Source of the DNA: CBDCVO01 sp965223085
GTDB taxonomy: Bacteria; Pseudomonadota; Gammaproteobacteria; Ga0077536
Direction: 5' to 3'
DNA length: 64,000 nucleotides
Assembly: GCA_965223085.1 (NCBI GenBank)
Contig: OZ244981.1
Location: forward strand, 4,677,714-4,741,713
Under the pieces are notes generated by a model that saw nothing but the letters and a program-made list of their open reading frames with translations, made no database searches and was not told where the DNA came from. The position numbers were made by a program, and so were the translations under genes. This document shows positions 1 through 8,655 of this stretch, piece after piece (the stretch's first letter is position 1; every line of letters begins with the position of its first letter).

Positions 1-169
1 GACCTACGGCTATGACATTGGCCGGCAGCCTCAAATTACAAACGACTACTTTGGGCTGAATCCCGCCAGACGGCACCCCCAACACGTATACGACTCCTCT
101 CGAGTCGAAAACAGACATTCGCGGTGTATCGAATTCAGCCAACTGCCGAAAGCCGTAATTTCGTGGCAT
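1..169 (-). CDS. hypothetical protein, N-terminal part, runs off window start
   Basis: An open minus-strand frame starts at the ATG at 169 and continues past base 1 without a stop, so at least 56 codons are present. It reads MPRNYGFRQLAEFDTPRMSV and continues with hydrophobic, beta-rich sequence (GVVYVLGVPSGGIQPK). I do not recognise a family. The amino-acid composition is protein-like, unlike the competing frames. It lies just downstream of another minus-strand hypothetical frame. Confidence 0.35.
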   Translation of the reverse strand, partial: MPRNYGFRQLAEFDTPRMSVFDSRGVVYVLGVPSGGIQPKVVVCNLRLPANVIAVG

Positions 170-227
170 GCTCCTAAACAACCGTACACTACTTCGATCT
201 CAAGCAGTTTGTGCAACCGTACGCCTC

Positions 228-665
228 TTATTGCTTTACGACACACCATTCGGAACGATCCCAGTGATGCATGACCATGGGATTGGTCGCACGCTTCCTG
301 ATGAACGACTTCAGGGCACGCTTATTGTTTTGCCGGTTTCTCCTCCGAAGACTGCTGAATTTCACGGTCATTCTGGGCTTAAGATGCCCGCCAGATCGGA
401 AGGCCAAGTATCCATCCGAATCTAGTCCGACGCTACATGTAATCCCGGGGTCATCAGCGTCTTGATCAAGCTTAGCCACATGATTCCTTATGTCACTCAC
501 CGGTATTACGCGGCGGTCAAAATCTTTATCGCCCCACAAATTCGTAGCCCGAACATTCCTGCGCTTGGTTGCATCTTTTTCATTGTCGGCGAAAGGAGGA
601 TATCGCGCCTCATATCGAATAGTCTCCTCGAGCACATCAAGATCTTTCCTACTGACAGTAGACAA
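228..665 (-). CDS. hypothetical protein
   Basis: A 145-codon frame with charged, soluble-looking sequence and no membrane segment. The frame stays open upstream to about 756 with plausible sequence (RDLFEREIKGKYGHKLKRL) but without a better start; the only in-frame initiator is TTG at 665. The real gene may therefore be longer and 5'-truncated. No family recognised. The neighbouring bases up to 1283 show no other convincing gene. Confidence 0.35.
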   Translation of the reverse strand: MSTVSRKDLDVLEETIRYEARYPPFADNEKDATKRRNVRATNLWGDKDFDRRVIPVSDIRNHVAKLDQDADDPGITCSVGLDSDGYLAFRSGGHLKPRMTVKFSSLRRRNRQNNKRALKSFIRKRATNPMVMHHWDRSEWCVVKQ

Positions 666-756
666 CGGAAACGCTATGGCTTTGGCAAGCCTCTTCAGCT
701 TGTGTCCGTACTTACCTTTTATCTCCCGTTCAAACAGATCACGCGAGCAACCAACT

Positions 757-1283
757 TATAGCAATGTCGCCCCAGCCTTGAGATACAATTCAGCGGAATA
801 CCCCAGCAGCAGATTGCTTGACTGAACGAGGGATTCCACATCCCGCACATGCTTTAGTCTCGCGGCATCGTTTGATCCACCACCAAAAGCGCGGACGCGC
901 CGCTTTCTAGACTGTCGAAGAAAAACCGTTGACCGCTAAAGATTCTCGGCTTCCTTTTGCCGATTCCTTTGTGGTAACCAAGTCTGGGTTTTCTATACGG
1001 TATTTGCCCAACCGTGCGTCCGCCCGCTGCTTTGCCGCGAGTAGCCACCTATTTTTCCTGTTCGAGCAATCCCGTGCTTCCCAGGTTCCGACTACCGTCC
1101 TAACCCGCTATAACAAAGAATCATGAGGTTACCAATTGAATGCTTCAGCGGATCTAAAACGCATAACAAACTAGCCCGAACCAATTGAGGCCTCGACAAT
1201 CGGTTCTTCAATCCGGAGAATCAAATGCGACAGCTCCGTTTAAAAAAACTTGCCGCGCATTCACCACAACTGATTATTTTCAT
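757..1283. other. no recognisable gene
   Basis: Only short frames with shadow-like composition occur here. Nothing in this stretch matches a family I know, and no strong repeat or hairpin was seen. Confidence 0.5.
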
Positions 1284-2408
1284 TCAGTCGTCGATGTTGA
1301 ATTCAATCTTGTAGCGCACGTTTTTGTTAACCACCGGCACGCCGTCAATAAATCGTGGTGCAAAACGAAAGCCTTTTACGGCGATAAGTGCAGACTCTTC
1401 GAACAACTCGGTATCTTCCGTCGAAACGACCTCTGGATCGACAACAAACCCGCGATCGTCGACATCAAATTCCACCGTTACCGAGCCTTCAATGCCACGT
1501 TTAAACGCACCTTGGGGATAATCGGGAACGCGCCTAAACAGTGGTTGGTAATCTTGCTCTGGCGAGTTTGGAGACATTTTACCGATCGCTAAACAGTGCT
1601 CCGTCGCTTTATCACTTTCATCTAACATTTCATATGTCTCGACTAGGAAAGCGTGCGTCAACATTTCTATATGATTCGATGAAGATTCGGACTCTTCCAT
1701 GGCATCTAACGCACGTAGTAGGTAATCTCTGGCAACCTCATGGCGGTATCTGGCGATCTCCAGCTTGCCATTGTAGAAGGCGGCTTGACCGGTCTCGGGA
1801 TTCTCAGGTCCAAGTTGCGCTAGTAGAATTTTGTAACCATCTCGCAAGAATCCTCTAGCCGCTGGTGAACGAGCATAATCCATGATTCGAACACCGGCGC
1901 GAAGTGACAGGCGACCGTATTCAATGGAGTCACGCCCATGATGTTGCTTCACGATTCTTAGTGCCCGACTGTAGTAGCGCTGCTGTCGACGCGGATCGTG
2001 CAATTCTGAGCTCGCTTCGCCAAGGTCCATAAGCAGATCGATCAAATCCAAGGAATCTTTACCAACGAGGTTTTCGAAGCGACTCAAAGCGATCTTTAGA
2101 ACGCGTTTGGCTGCATTTTTTTCGCCTACGTATAGCAGAGCTCCACCGTAGTTGTAGGCAAGTGCTGCCCTGTTTCGATGCCCATCCGGGAACAGCTCTT
2201 CGCCTAGCACGAATACGGTTTCGGCTGCTTCCACAGTGCGAGACGCATCATCCTGCGTGGCTGCCGATTCATAGGAAGCATAAGCGTTCTTAAAGTCCGC
2301 CATGTCCTTCGCGGAATCAGCGACTATCGGACATGCGACAAACAATAGGATTGTTAGAGCTAAGTTTCTAAAGGTGACTATCAGCACCGTATCGCTCAAA
2401 TTCAGCAT
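1284..2408 (-). CDS. TPR-repeat protein with TonB C-terminal domain
   Basis: About 374 residues. The N-terminus has a signal-like hydrophobic stretch (LALTILLFVACPIVA), so the protein is probably exported. The middle is helical with TPR-like repeats (GALLYVGEKNAAKRVLKIAL; ARDYLLRALDAMEE). The last 90 residues are a TonB C-terminal domain: PLFRRVPDYPQGAFKRGIEG, then VTVEFDVDDRGFVVDPEV and FRFAPRFIDGVPV. Such proteins are usually periplasmic and may contact TonB-dependent receptors. ATG at 2408 is chosen over GTG at 2420; neither has a strong ribosome site. The 5' end overlaps the remains of a divergent EamA gene, so a rearrangement may have placed it here. No partner receptor lies nearby. Confidence 0.8.
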   Translation of the reverse strand: MLNLSDTVLIVTFRNLALTILLFVACPIVADSAKDMADFKNAYASYESAATQDDASRTVEAAETVFVLGEELFPDGHRNRAALAYNYGGALLYVGEKNAAKRVLKIALSRFENLVGKDSLDLIDLLMDLGEASSELHDPRRQQRYYSRALRIVKQHHGRDSIEYGRLSLRAGVRIMDYARSPAARGFLRDGYKILLAQLGPENPETGQAAFYNGKLEIARYRHEVARDYLLRALDAMEESESSSNHIEMLTHAFLVETYEMLDESDKATEHCLAIGKMSPNSPEQDYQPLFRRVPDYPQGAFKRGIEGSVTVEFDVDDRGFVVDPEVVSTEDTELFEESALIAVKGFRFAPRFIDGVPVVNKNVRYKIEFNIDD

Positions 2409-2974
2409 ACCCGATTGCACGGGGAACGGGCCCGCTCGTGGTGGCCGTAATTTCGGTTACCCTGTTGGATGACCGAATTGGCACACTTGGTTTAGTCGCG
2501 ACGGGACTCATTGTTGCAGGCATTATGGGATTGGGATTAGACCCGAAATCGCGCAACCCCAGGGGGCTGTTGCTCAGTCTGCTTACGGGGGTCCTGATCG
2601 GGGTCTACACGCTCATCGACAGGCTTGGCGGACGGGCTGGCCTAACGCCCCATGCGTATGTTGCTTGCCTCTTTCTGATGTTGGCAATCACACTGCCAGC
2701 AATAGCGGCCGCTACGCAGGGACGAGACTTTATGAAGTCTATCGGTTCTACGTGGGTTAAAGACTTTTGTACTGGCCTTATTTCAGCCGGCGGATATTGG
2801 ATTGCCATCTGGGCCATGAGCGTCTCGCCGATGGCTCTGGTTGCTTCCGTACGGGAATCGAGTGTCGCATTCGCGGCAATCCTGGGAAGTCTGATCCTAA
2901 AAGAGCGCGTCCAGTGGGTCTATGTTCTGCTGGTCCTTGCGGGTGTGGTATTGGCACGAATCGTGAACAGCTGA
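2402..2974 (+). pseudogene. EamA/DMT-family transporter, N-terminal half missing
   Basis: The frame reads in with NSAYPIARGTGPLVVAVISV, typical of the end of the first EamA repeat. A full second repeat follows with about six hydrophobic segments (LLLSLLTGVLIGVYTLID; AAILGSLILKERVQWVYVLL). Family members have about 290-300 residues and ten membrane helices; here roughly 190 residues remain and no start precedes the homologous part. The break coincides with the start of the divergent TPR-TonB gene, suggesting deletion or inversion at about 2400. A GTG at 2438 could start a short product, but it would not be a complete transporter. Confidence 0.75.
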
Positions 2975-3032
2975 ACAACGCGCGGTAAATTGATTCGTCA
3001 GTTCCCAGTGTGCATTTCAAAACTTATGACGA

Positions 3033-3491
3033 CTACGAATCGGCCCGCGCCGGTGCATCCGCCATGAATCGGTTGAATTCTTCCTCATCGGCACGCCGCT
3101 TCGCGTCGGTACGAAATTGGGTAAATCGCCGTGCGCGCTCTTTTATTTCTTCCCGGATCTCACGAATGCGATCGTACTGAGTTTGCTGGAACTCATTGAA
3201 CACCACATTGTCGCTGTGAACATCGCTGCCGAATCCTTCAAAACCGTTCCGCATGTCTGTCACCTTAGACCATTGTTGAGAAACCCATCGGGGCACCTCA
3301 TGAACATGCCCGCCCGCGAAGATCCAGAACAGCAAAAACAGGCCAATCGGCCAGAATAGGATGAAGCCCGCAACCATCGCCGCGATGTTGATGCAAGACC
3401 AGTTTCCACACTTGCCCCGGCCGCCACAGTATCGGGCTTCCACTCGAACGGTGGACTGATCATTGGTTGAAGCGTTTTCTGATGCCATCAC
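3033..3491 (-). CDS. DUF2852 family membrane protein
   Basis: 152 residues with the DUF2852 layout: a short polar N-terminus containing Cys (RYCGGRGKCGNW), one long hydrophobic span (AAMVAGFILFWPIGLFLLFWIF), and a charged coiled C-terminus (REIREEIKERARRFTQFRTD). The function of the family is unknown. It is divergent from the TetR gene at 3649, and the 17-bp palindrome at 3546 lies between them. It could be a target of that regulator. Two adjacent ATG codons at 3491 and 3488 are possible starts. Confidence 0.75.
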   Translation of the reverse strand: MMASENASTNDQSTVRVEARYCGGRGKCGNWSCINIAAMVAGFILFWPIGLFLLFWIFAGGHVHEVPRWVSQQWSKVTDMRNGFEGFGSDVHSDNVVFNEFQQTQYDRIREIREEIKERARRFTQFRTDAKRRADEEEFNRFMADAPARADS

Positions 3492-3545
3492 TCGGCCTCC
3501 TAACGGGTCATGTAGATATAGATACGATTCGATTTAACTGGTCAT

Positions 3546-3562
3546 TGTGAACACTGTTCACA
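3546..3562. promoter_or_regulatory. palindromic operator candidate for the adjacent TetR regulator
   Basis: TGTGAACA-C-TGTTCACA, perfect 8-bp arms around one base, in the intergenic region between the divergent DUF2852 and TetR genes. A half-site GTGAACA recurs at about 3611. TetR proteins usually bind such palindromes and repress their own gene and the divergent neighbour; that role is inferred here. Confidence 0.65.
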
Positions 3563-3648
3563 TATACTATGCGAACCGGGGCCCCCTTTCAAGCCCTCTG
3601 AGCAGAAAAAGTGAACAATGTGGGCACCCCTCATTACGGAAGCGAGCC

Positions 3649-4290
3649 ATGAAGCAACACAGTAAGGAGAAGAAGGCCTACCACCACGGGAATCTGGCGG
3701 AATCGTTGCTCAACGCCGTGGATGAGCTAGCCACGAAATTTGGTTTCGAGGCCGTTACACTGCGCGGTTGCGCGAAGCTGATCGGTGTCTCGCCCTCTTC
3801 CGCCTTCAGGCACTATGTCGATAAGCGCGCGCTGATGACCGCCTTTGCCACCCGAGCATTACAGCAACTCGCCGACGCAATGGCGGCCGCCAGAACGCAA
3901 GCCGACGAGGCCGGCACGAACGAGTTCCTAGCCGTTGGCCTGGCCTACGTTAGGTTCGCCATTAATAAACCTGCCTTCTTTCGCGCAATGTGGCGTGAAG
4001 AAGCGATCTATGCCAATGACGAGAGCTATCTTGCCGCCGCCAACGAACTCAGCGTGCACCTAAAGGGCGGTTTCGCAGACACCATTGAAGACGAAGATCC
4101 GATGAGCCTCAGTCCGCAGGAGCTCCTGGCCTGGGCGTCCGTTCATGGGCTCGCCAATTTACTGGTCGACGGACCGGTCGCCAAAGGCGAAACAAAATCG
4201 CAAAAACTCAAACAAGCGGAGCACATGATTCAGGCGCTGGCGCCTGCATTAAGCCACGGATCGCTAATTCAACCCACCAATGAAGCATGA
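3649..4290 (+). CDS. TetR family transcriptional regulator, WHG-type C-terminus
   Basis: 213 residues from ATG 3649. The N-terminus begins KKAYHHGNLAESLLNA, followed by the TetR helix-turn-helix (VTLRGCAKLIGVSPSSAFRH, then YVDKRALMTAFA). The C-terminal half resembles the WHG-type ligand domain (FAINKPAFFRAMWREE; SVHGLANLLVDGP). An upstream in-frame GTG at 3547 lies inside the palindrome and is unlikely to be the start. The regulated genes are probably this gene and DUF2852. The ligand is unknown. Confidence 0.85.
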   Translation: MKQHSKEKKAYHHGNLAESLLNAVDELATKFGFEAVTLRGCAKLIGVSPSSAFRHYVDKRALMTAFATRALQQLADAMAAARTQADEAGTNEFLAVGLAYVRFAINKPAFFRAMWREEAIYANDESYLAAANELSVHLKGGFADTIEDEDPMSLSPQELLAWASVHGLANLLVDGPVAKGETKSQKLKQAEHMIQALAPALSHGSLIQPTNEA

Positions 4291-4589
4291 GCAGGAGTAT
4301 AAGAGTATAAGAAGAATAAACGCCGCATTCTCCAAATCCACAGAGTATTTCGAGGGTATCGAACAGCCGTCAACCGATGCTTCGAGGGGGTATTGGCTGT
4401 GATCGGGCCTCCGGAGCCGGGAGAAATCCCACACTTCGGCGCAATTTTCAGCCGGTTTCGAGCGACGGGACAACGGCGACCGTACCGCGTTGTCGGTGCC
4501 GCAGCCGCTGCCGGCGCGTTTGATGCGTATTAGCCGAACAAGGCAACCTGGGGCAGACCCCGAGACGGAGGCGAATGCAGAGTCACGGT

Positions 4590-4880
4590 TGCATCTTTGC
4601 GCGCTTGACCGGCGTCACCTGCGCACGATGCGAACTGTTGGGGGCGAACACGCCATGACATCGTGTCAAGTTGACTCGAGGCTTAGGCACCAGCGCGACG
4701 AGTCTGGCGATGAAGTACTCCGGGCATCCTACCCTGCGCCCTTCGAGCCCGCCTGCGGCGGTTCAACATAGCTCCCGGCGATGAAGTCCATCGGCTCGAA
4801 GATGACGTGCGTGCTGCCATCGCGGTACGGCGTTTTAAGCTCGTAGCACACCTTGCCATTGCTCAGCAGCGACAACCGCT
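4590..4880 (-). pseudogene. IS91-type transposase fragment, internally rearranged
   Basis: Minus-strand sequence matches the central-to-C-terminal part of the intact transposase at 46851-48344. One piece is VSEKRLSLLSNGKVCYELKT followed by the FEPMDFIA region (4880-4770). After about 45 bp of unrelated sequence comes FIARLVALVPKPRVNLTRCH and APNSSHRAQVTP (4735-4600). The ends are missing and the two pieces share the repeated FIA codons, so this is debris. Confidence 0.75.
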
Positions 4881-5429
4881 TTTCCGATACCCCGGGCAAC
4901 GCATCCGGGTCGGTGCGCGACACATGCGTTTCGTTGCTGCGCTTCTGGCCATGAAAGTTCTCGCCATCATCGGCATCACCGGAACCATCCTTCCGCTTGA
5001 ACGACTTCATCGAGGCACAGGCCTCGATCAGGGTTCCGTCCACCGTGAAATGATCCCGAGACAGCAGCTTGTTTGCATCGGCCTGTTTCTTGACAGCTTC
5101 AAACAGCAGCTCATCCGCATCACAGCCCATCGTCCATGCCTACACCCACGAACCAGGGAAACATCAGGTCGTAGTCGATCCGCTCCATCACTAATCGTTC
5201 TGAGCGTACCGTGAACAAGATCTGCAGTAACAAGGCGCGCAGCAACTACTCTGGCGGAATCCACGGTCGGCCTCGACCCGAGTACATCGCCTCGAAGGCC
5301 GGTTCCAGCTCATTACAGTGCCTCATCCACGATGCGCCGAATCTTGCGAATCGGATGGTCATTCGGAATCCTCGAATCCAGATCCACGCAACTGAACATA
5401 GAAGGCTGGGGATCGATCTCGCCACGCAT
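4881..5429 (-). pseudogene. IS5-family transposase remnant
   Basis: The N-terminal half of an IS5-type transposase can be read across several frames. It starts at 5429 with MRGEIDPQPSMFSCVDLDSR and IPNDHPIRKIRRIVDEAL, continues in another frame with EPAFEAMYSGRGRPWIPPE, and ends with LLSRDHFTVDGTLIEACASM and KSFKRKDGSGD. Frameshifts separate the blocks. The reading then fuses to the IS91 fragment at about 4880 and the catalytic C-terminus is absent. Confidence 0.75.
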
Positions 5430-5575
5430 CGCTTCTCTCCATAAACCGTTACGCTATTATCCCAAATCAAGACTTCTTCAACACGCTGCTAGTGCGACGG
5501 CAATTGCCGCATAGCGCGGTCATGTACGTAGAAACCCTGGTTCCGCGCGTTACTAATTAGTCCTACAGTCCACAA

Positions 5576-5979
5576 ATGAGTAGTAGGGCTACGGAGCGGC
5601 TGGTCACGATTGCCGTCGTTGACGATGATGCGGCTATTTTAGATTCTATTCGACTGGCGTTGGAATTTCAGAACTGGCAGATTCACACGTACCTAACCGG
5701 AGAAGAATTTCTAGCGGATCTAAGCAATAGCGCACCGCCAGACTGCATTATACGGGACTCCAATCTAACGGGTATGAGCGGTTCCGAGGTAATTCACTCA
5801 ATGAGTAATGGACTCGTTGACGTCCCGATCATCGGATTAACGGGCCGCCCCACGAGCCAGAAGACCAAGGCAGTCATCGACGCCGGTGTCTCTACAATGT
5901 TGACCAACCGATTACAGAAGAACAGCTGGTCGATAGCGTGCGGCACGCAATAAATAGGCATAGCCGCACTAATCGGTAA
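5576..5979 (+). pseudogene. response regulator receiver protein, frameshifted near C-terminus
   Basis: A single CheY-like receiver domain: VTIAVVDDDAAILDSIRLAL supplies the acidic pocket, and PDCIIRDSNLTGMSGSEVI carries the phosphoacceptor Asp. The expected LTKP motif is interrupted: the frame reads LTNRLQKN and stops at 5953. Restoring one A at about 5904 (accaa to accaaa) gives PITEEQLVDSVRHAINRHS and a natural stop at 5979. FixJ-like single-domain receivers of this size are common. No kinase or output domain is adjacent. The indel is in an A run, so sequencing error is possible. Confidence 0.7.
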
Positions 5980-6802
5980 TAATCTCATAGTGCTTTAGAT
6001 CGCAACTAAAGTACGGCTGATAACCGTCTTCGTACACATATCCAACTTCGGCATGGCCAGGAATGCGGCGGCCACCCAGAATCCGGTACTCTGAGAACTC
6101 GCCTCGCCACGGGCGCATGACGGTCTTGCCATTTTCAACCGCTGCACGCGCCTCAGCATACACTTCGGCGATATCGCCGACTTCGTTAAACAGGAAGCGA
6201 ACGGTCGCGATCCCACCCGCACTTTCAGAAGAGACCTCTATGCTGTTTTCCGTCAATTCACGCCAACGAAGATTCGGATTGTTCAGAATGGCATCTGGCG
6301 CCCAAGGTAGTTCAGCGAGATATCGCATCAGTTCGCTGTGTGACATTTGCGCGCCTTCGTACTGTGCTATGGGAATAGATCCAAACAATCTCGCCTGCAA
6401 GAAACCATTGCCGACGACATAGCCATCCACCACATTGAGCAGAGGAAGCGGGCCGAGGCGTCGTTGCGCCAGCCAGAAGAATGCCGATTCGCAGACGTTG
6501 ACAACTTGCTGTGTGTGAATTTGTTGCCAGGCCTTTTCTGGAGCCATCCTTAACTGTGCGATTTGTCGCAGTGCTACGCTGTGTACAGTGTCATGCGATT
6601 TCACGCCGCAACGCCCGACGAACGACCGGACCAGGCTGGGTAGATTCTCTTGACTTCGCTTGCGAGCAGACCCTGGGTTGGGTCGAAGGACATCATCTAT
6701 GGACAGCTGGTCAGATCGATCGAACTTAGATATGAAGTAATAGTGAGCCGCAGCCAAAGCGATAATAACCAGCGCAAGAAACGTGATCCCAGTGTGAAGC
6801 AT
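5969..6802 (-). CDS. DUF6544 family protein
   Basis: 277 residues: an N-terminal membrane anchor (GITFLALVIIALAAAHYYFI), a proline-rich VRSFVGRCG segment, then the conserved core with SELMRYLAELPWAPDAILNN and LRWRELTEN, and GRRIPGHAEVGYVYEDG. This pattern belongs to a family of conserved, membrane-anchored bacterial proteins of unknown function (DUF6544). The 3' end overlaps the restored end of the convergent response regulator by a few bases. It appears intact. Confidence 0.75.
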   Translation of the reverse strand: MLHTGITFLALVIIALAAAHYYFISKFDRSDQLSIDDVLRPNPGSARKRSQENLPSLVRSFVGRCGVKSHDTVHSVALRQIAQLRMAPEKAWQQIHTQQVVNVCESAFFWLAQRRLGPLPLLNVVDGYVVGNGFLQARLFGSIPIAQYEGAQMSHSELMRYLAELPWAPDAILNNPNLRWRELTENSIEVSSESAGGIATVRFLFNEVGDIAEVYAEARAAVENGKTVMRPWRGEFSEYRILGGRRIPGHAEVGYVYEDGYQPYFSCDLKHYEIITD

Positions 6803-6839
6803 ATACCCACAAAAGCGTAATCGATCAGCCTATTCGATA

Positions 6840-7291
6840 CTAGGTGATAGATTCGCCGGCTCGCTTAAACCAGAATCCGGACGGGGTCAGCACGCGTCCA
6901 AGTTGACTACCTATGATCATGGCGATGACGAATATCCACGGCTCCGCCGATCCGCTGGCGAGTCCGGCGACGGCCGGTCCCGGGCAGTAACCCGCAAGGC
7001 CCCAACCCAATCCAAAAAGTACGCCGCCAATAACTAGCTTGGCATCGATATCCTTTTTGGTCAGTATATAGTGCCGCGAATCGAACCGCGGTGCGTTTTT
7101 GGTTACCCAACGAAACCCGATAAGGGTACAGAGGACGCTGCGACCAGGACCAAGACTAAGCTGGGATCCTAATCGGCTGCCATGTTAAGAAACGCCAATA
7201 CTTTTTCCGGGTTTGTCATTTGTGCGACCGCTAATCCGACACCGAAAATGATGCCGACCCCCAGACCGGCGACAGCACGTTGAACAATCAT
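6840..7291 (-). pseudogene. YeeE/YedE-type (DUF6691) sulfur-transport protein, broken
   Basis: Starts at ATG 7291 behind an AGGAGGTGACGC ribosome site and reads IVQRAVAGLGVGIIFGVGLA, AQMTNPEKVLAFLNMA, then AAD-stop-DPSL: a TAG replaces the expected Trp at about 7170. The remaining sequence is open in pieces and a further frameshift follows. The C-terminal part reads GLGWGLAGYCPGPAVAGLAS and stops at 6840. Half-size YedE proteins of about 140 residues occur in pairs and are linked to thiosulfate or sulfur import; the partner half is absent here. With a nonsense codon and a frameshift it is inactive unless there are sequence errors. Confidence 0.75.
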
Positions 7292-7659
7292 GCGTCACCT
7301 CCTAAGGCAAGGCGCGACGCAGCAACCCCCGCACTGACTTCCCTGCCGGCAGGCAACGGCAACATGTTCGCGTCCTTGCGAAGTCGTCTTGCCGTCTAGT
7401 GTAACAGCCCTTTTCCGCTTCGTCGCCGGGAATGATCTCTTTAGGGTTCGCGGGAAGCCAACTTCGGCGACGCGCGAATGTCTCTTTCGGGCACATCTCT
7501 GACGGACGCGCCGACGCTGCGAACGGCAGCCTTCCGGCGTACAAGGGTCATCCGGCACCTGGCGGTTCAAATCGAAACCGAGATGCTAATCTGTCAGAGG
7601 AAACCTAACTTTACAATTTGTTTTCCCGCGGAAAATAAAGCTGCCCCCTTTTCCCTTTG
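7292..7659. other. intergenic, no gene seen
   Basis: Frames here have shadow-like composition only. The stretch supplies the strong ribosome site of the YedE-like gene at its left edge; nothing else was recognised. Confidence 0.5.
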
Positions 7660-8073
7660 CTACCAGGCGATCACCGCCTCCCCCACCGCCTTGCGATTAC
7701 CTTCCTGATCCTCGCTCGCCACCTCCAGCCGAACACGGTGCTCGCCATTTTCTTCGACCTTCTCCAGGACCCTGCCCGTACACTTGAGCGCATTCTGTAG
7801 ATGGGTAATGCCCATGAAGCGCAGCTGGAACGAGCTCAGATTGCGTTGCGGGACCCAGCCTGTGAGCAGGCGCCCGATGTAGGCCATGGTCAACATGCCG
7901 TGGGCGAACACGTCGTCCTGACCTGCCGCCCGCGCGAAGTCCAGGTCGATGTGGATCGGGTTGTGATTACCGGAGGCGCCGGCGAAGAGCGCGAGTGTCG
8001 TCCGCGTGATCGGCGGCACCGCGAGCTCGGGTAATTCGTCGCCGACGGCGACGTCGTCGAAGTTGATGGTCAT
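7660..8073 (-). CDS. MaoC-like hot-dog enoyl hydratase (C-terminal type subunit)
   Basis: 137 residues from ATG 8073. Hot-dog fold signature: LALFAGASGNHNPIHIDLDF, then VFAHGMLTMAYIGRLLTGW. Members usually show SGDxNPxH, where Asp and His act in hydration; this copy has Asn in place of Asp, which may lower or change activity. It is 11 bp downstream of the other MaoC-like gene and of an acyl-CoA synthetase on the same strand. The two hot-dog proteins may form a heteromeric hydratase acting on acyl-CoA thioesters. Substrate unknown. Confidence 0.85.
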   Translation of the reverse strand: MTINFDDVAVGDELPELAVPPITRTTLALFAGASGNHNPIHIDLDFARAAGQDDVFAHGMLTMAYIGRLLTGWVPQRNLSSFQLRFMGITHLQNALKCTGRVLEKVEENGEHRVRLEVASEDQEGNRKAVGEAVIAW

Positions 8074-8084
8074 CGTGTCGCTCC

Positions 8085-8528
8085 TCAGCCGTTGCGCTGT
8101 ACGGTCGTGTTCTGCAGATCGGCGACATGGACGCCGTCCTGGTTCGTCACCGTCGTGCGCCGCACCAGAAAATCGAGCGCGCCGCCCTTCTTGTCGTAGA
8201 TGTCCGCGACCGTGGTCTCGAACCTGAGCACATCGCCGGCGTAAGCCTCCGTGCGATACGCGAACAGTTGCTCGCCGTGCAGGATCCGCCCGAGATCGAG
8301 ACACAGTTCGTCGATCCACGCCAGCGGCTCCGGCTTTTCGTTGTTGAGGCAGAATAGGAACGTCGGCGGCGCGGGAAGCGCGCGGTAGCCGGCCGCGCGC
8401 GCCGCGTCCTCGTCCGTGTAGATCGGATCGGTTTCACCGATGGCCGTGGCGAAGAAGCGCAGGCGTCCGGCCTCCACGGTTGCGGTATGAGGCGGGAACG
8501 TGTGTCCGATGTGGGATTTGTCGATCAT
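8085..8528 (-). CDS. MaoC-like N-terminal (FAS1-type) dehydratase subunit
   Basis: 147 residues: MIDKSHIGHTFPPHTATVEA, RLRFFATAIGETDPIYTDED, and PAPPTFLFCLNN are typical of the N-terminal MaoC half (FAS1_DH_region). LHGEQLFAYRTEAYAGDVLR and NQDGVHVADLQNTTVQRNG follow. It pairs with the downstream hydratase at 7660-8073. In two-gene systems the N-terminal half lacks the catalytic dyad and contributes to the substrate pocket. Likely role: acyl-CoA beta-oxidation of an unusual substrate activated by the adjacent ligase. Confidence 0.85.
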   Translation of the reverse strand: MIDKSHIGHTFPPHTATVEAGRLRFFATAIGETDPIYTDEDAARAAGYRALPAPPTFLFCLNNEKPEPLAWIDELCLDLGRILHGEQLFAYRTEAYAGDVLRFETTVADIYDKKGGALDFLVRRTTVTNQDGVHVADLQNTTVQRNG

Positions 8529-8571
8529 GGGGTTATCTCCACGTCATTGGGGTAGCGACCGAGTGACCGGG

Positions 8572-8622
8572 CGTCATTCCCGCACCCCGTGTCGTCATTC
8601 CCGCAAAAGCGGGGACGACGGG
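8572..8622. repeat. intergenic CATTCCCGC-type palindromic repeat
   Basis: Two copies of CGTCATTCCCGC, the second followed by AAAAGCGGGGACGACG so that it folds into a hairpin. This is the widespread short dispersed repeat of beta/gammaproteobacterial intergenic DNA. It lies between the acyl-CoA synthetase and MaoC genes. Confidence 0.6.
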
Positions 8623-8655
8623 GTGGCGCTGAACGAAATCCAGCACTCGGAACCC

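Noticed and set aside
1185..1592. 135-codon plus-strand frame
   Set aside because: Overlaps the TonB C-terminal domain of the minus-strand TPR protein, which has clear family motifs.
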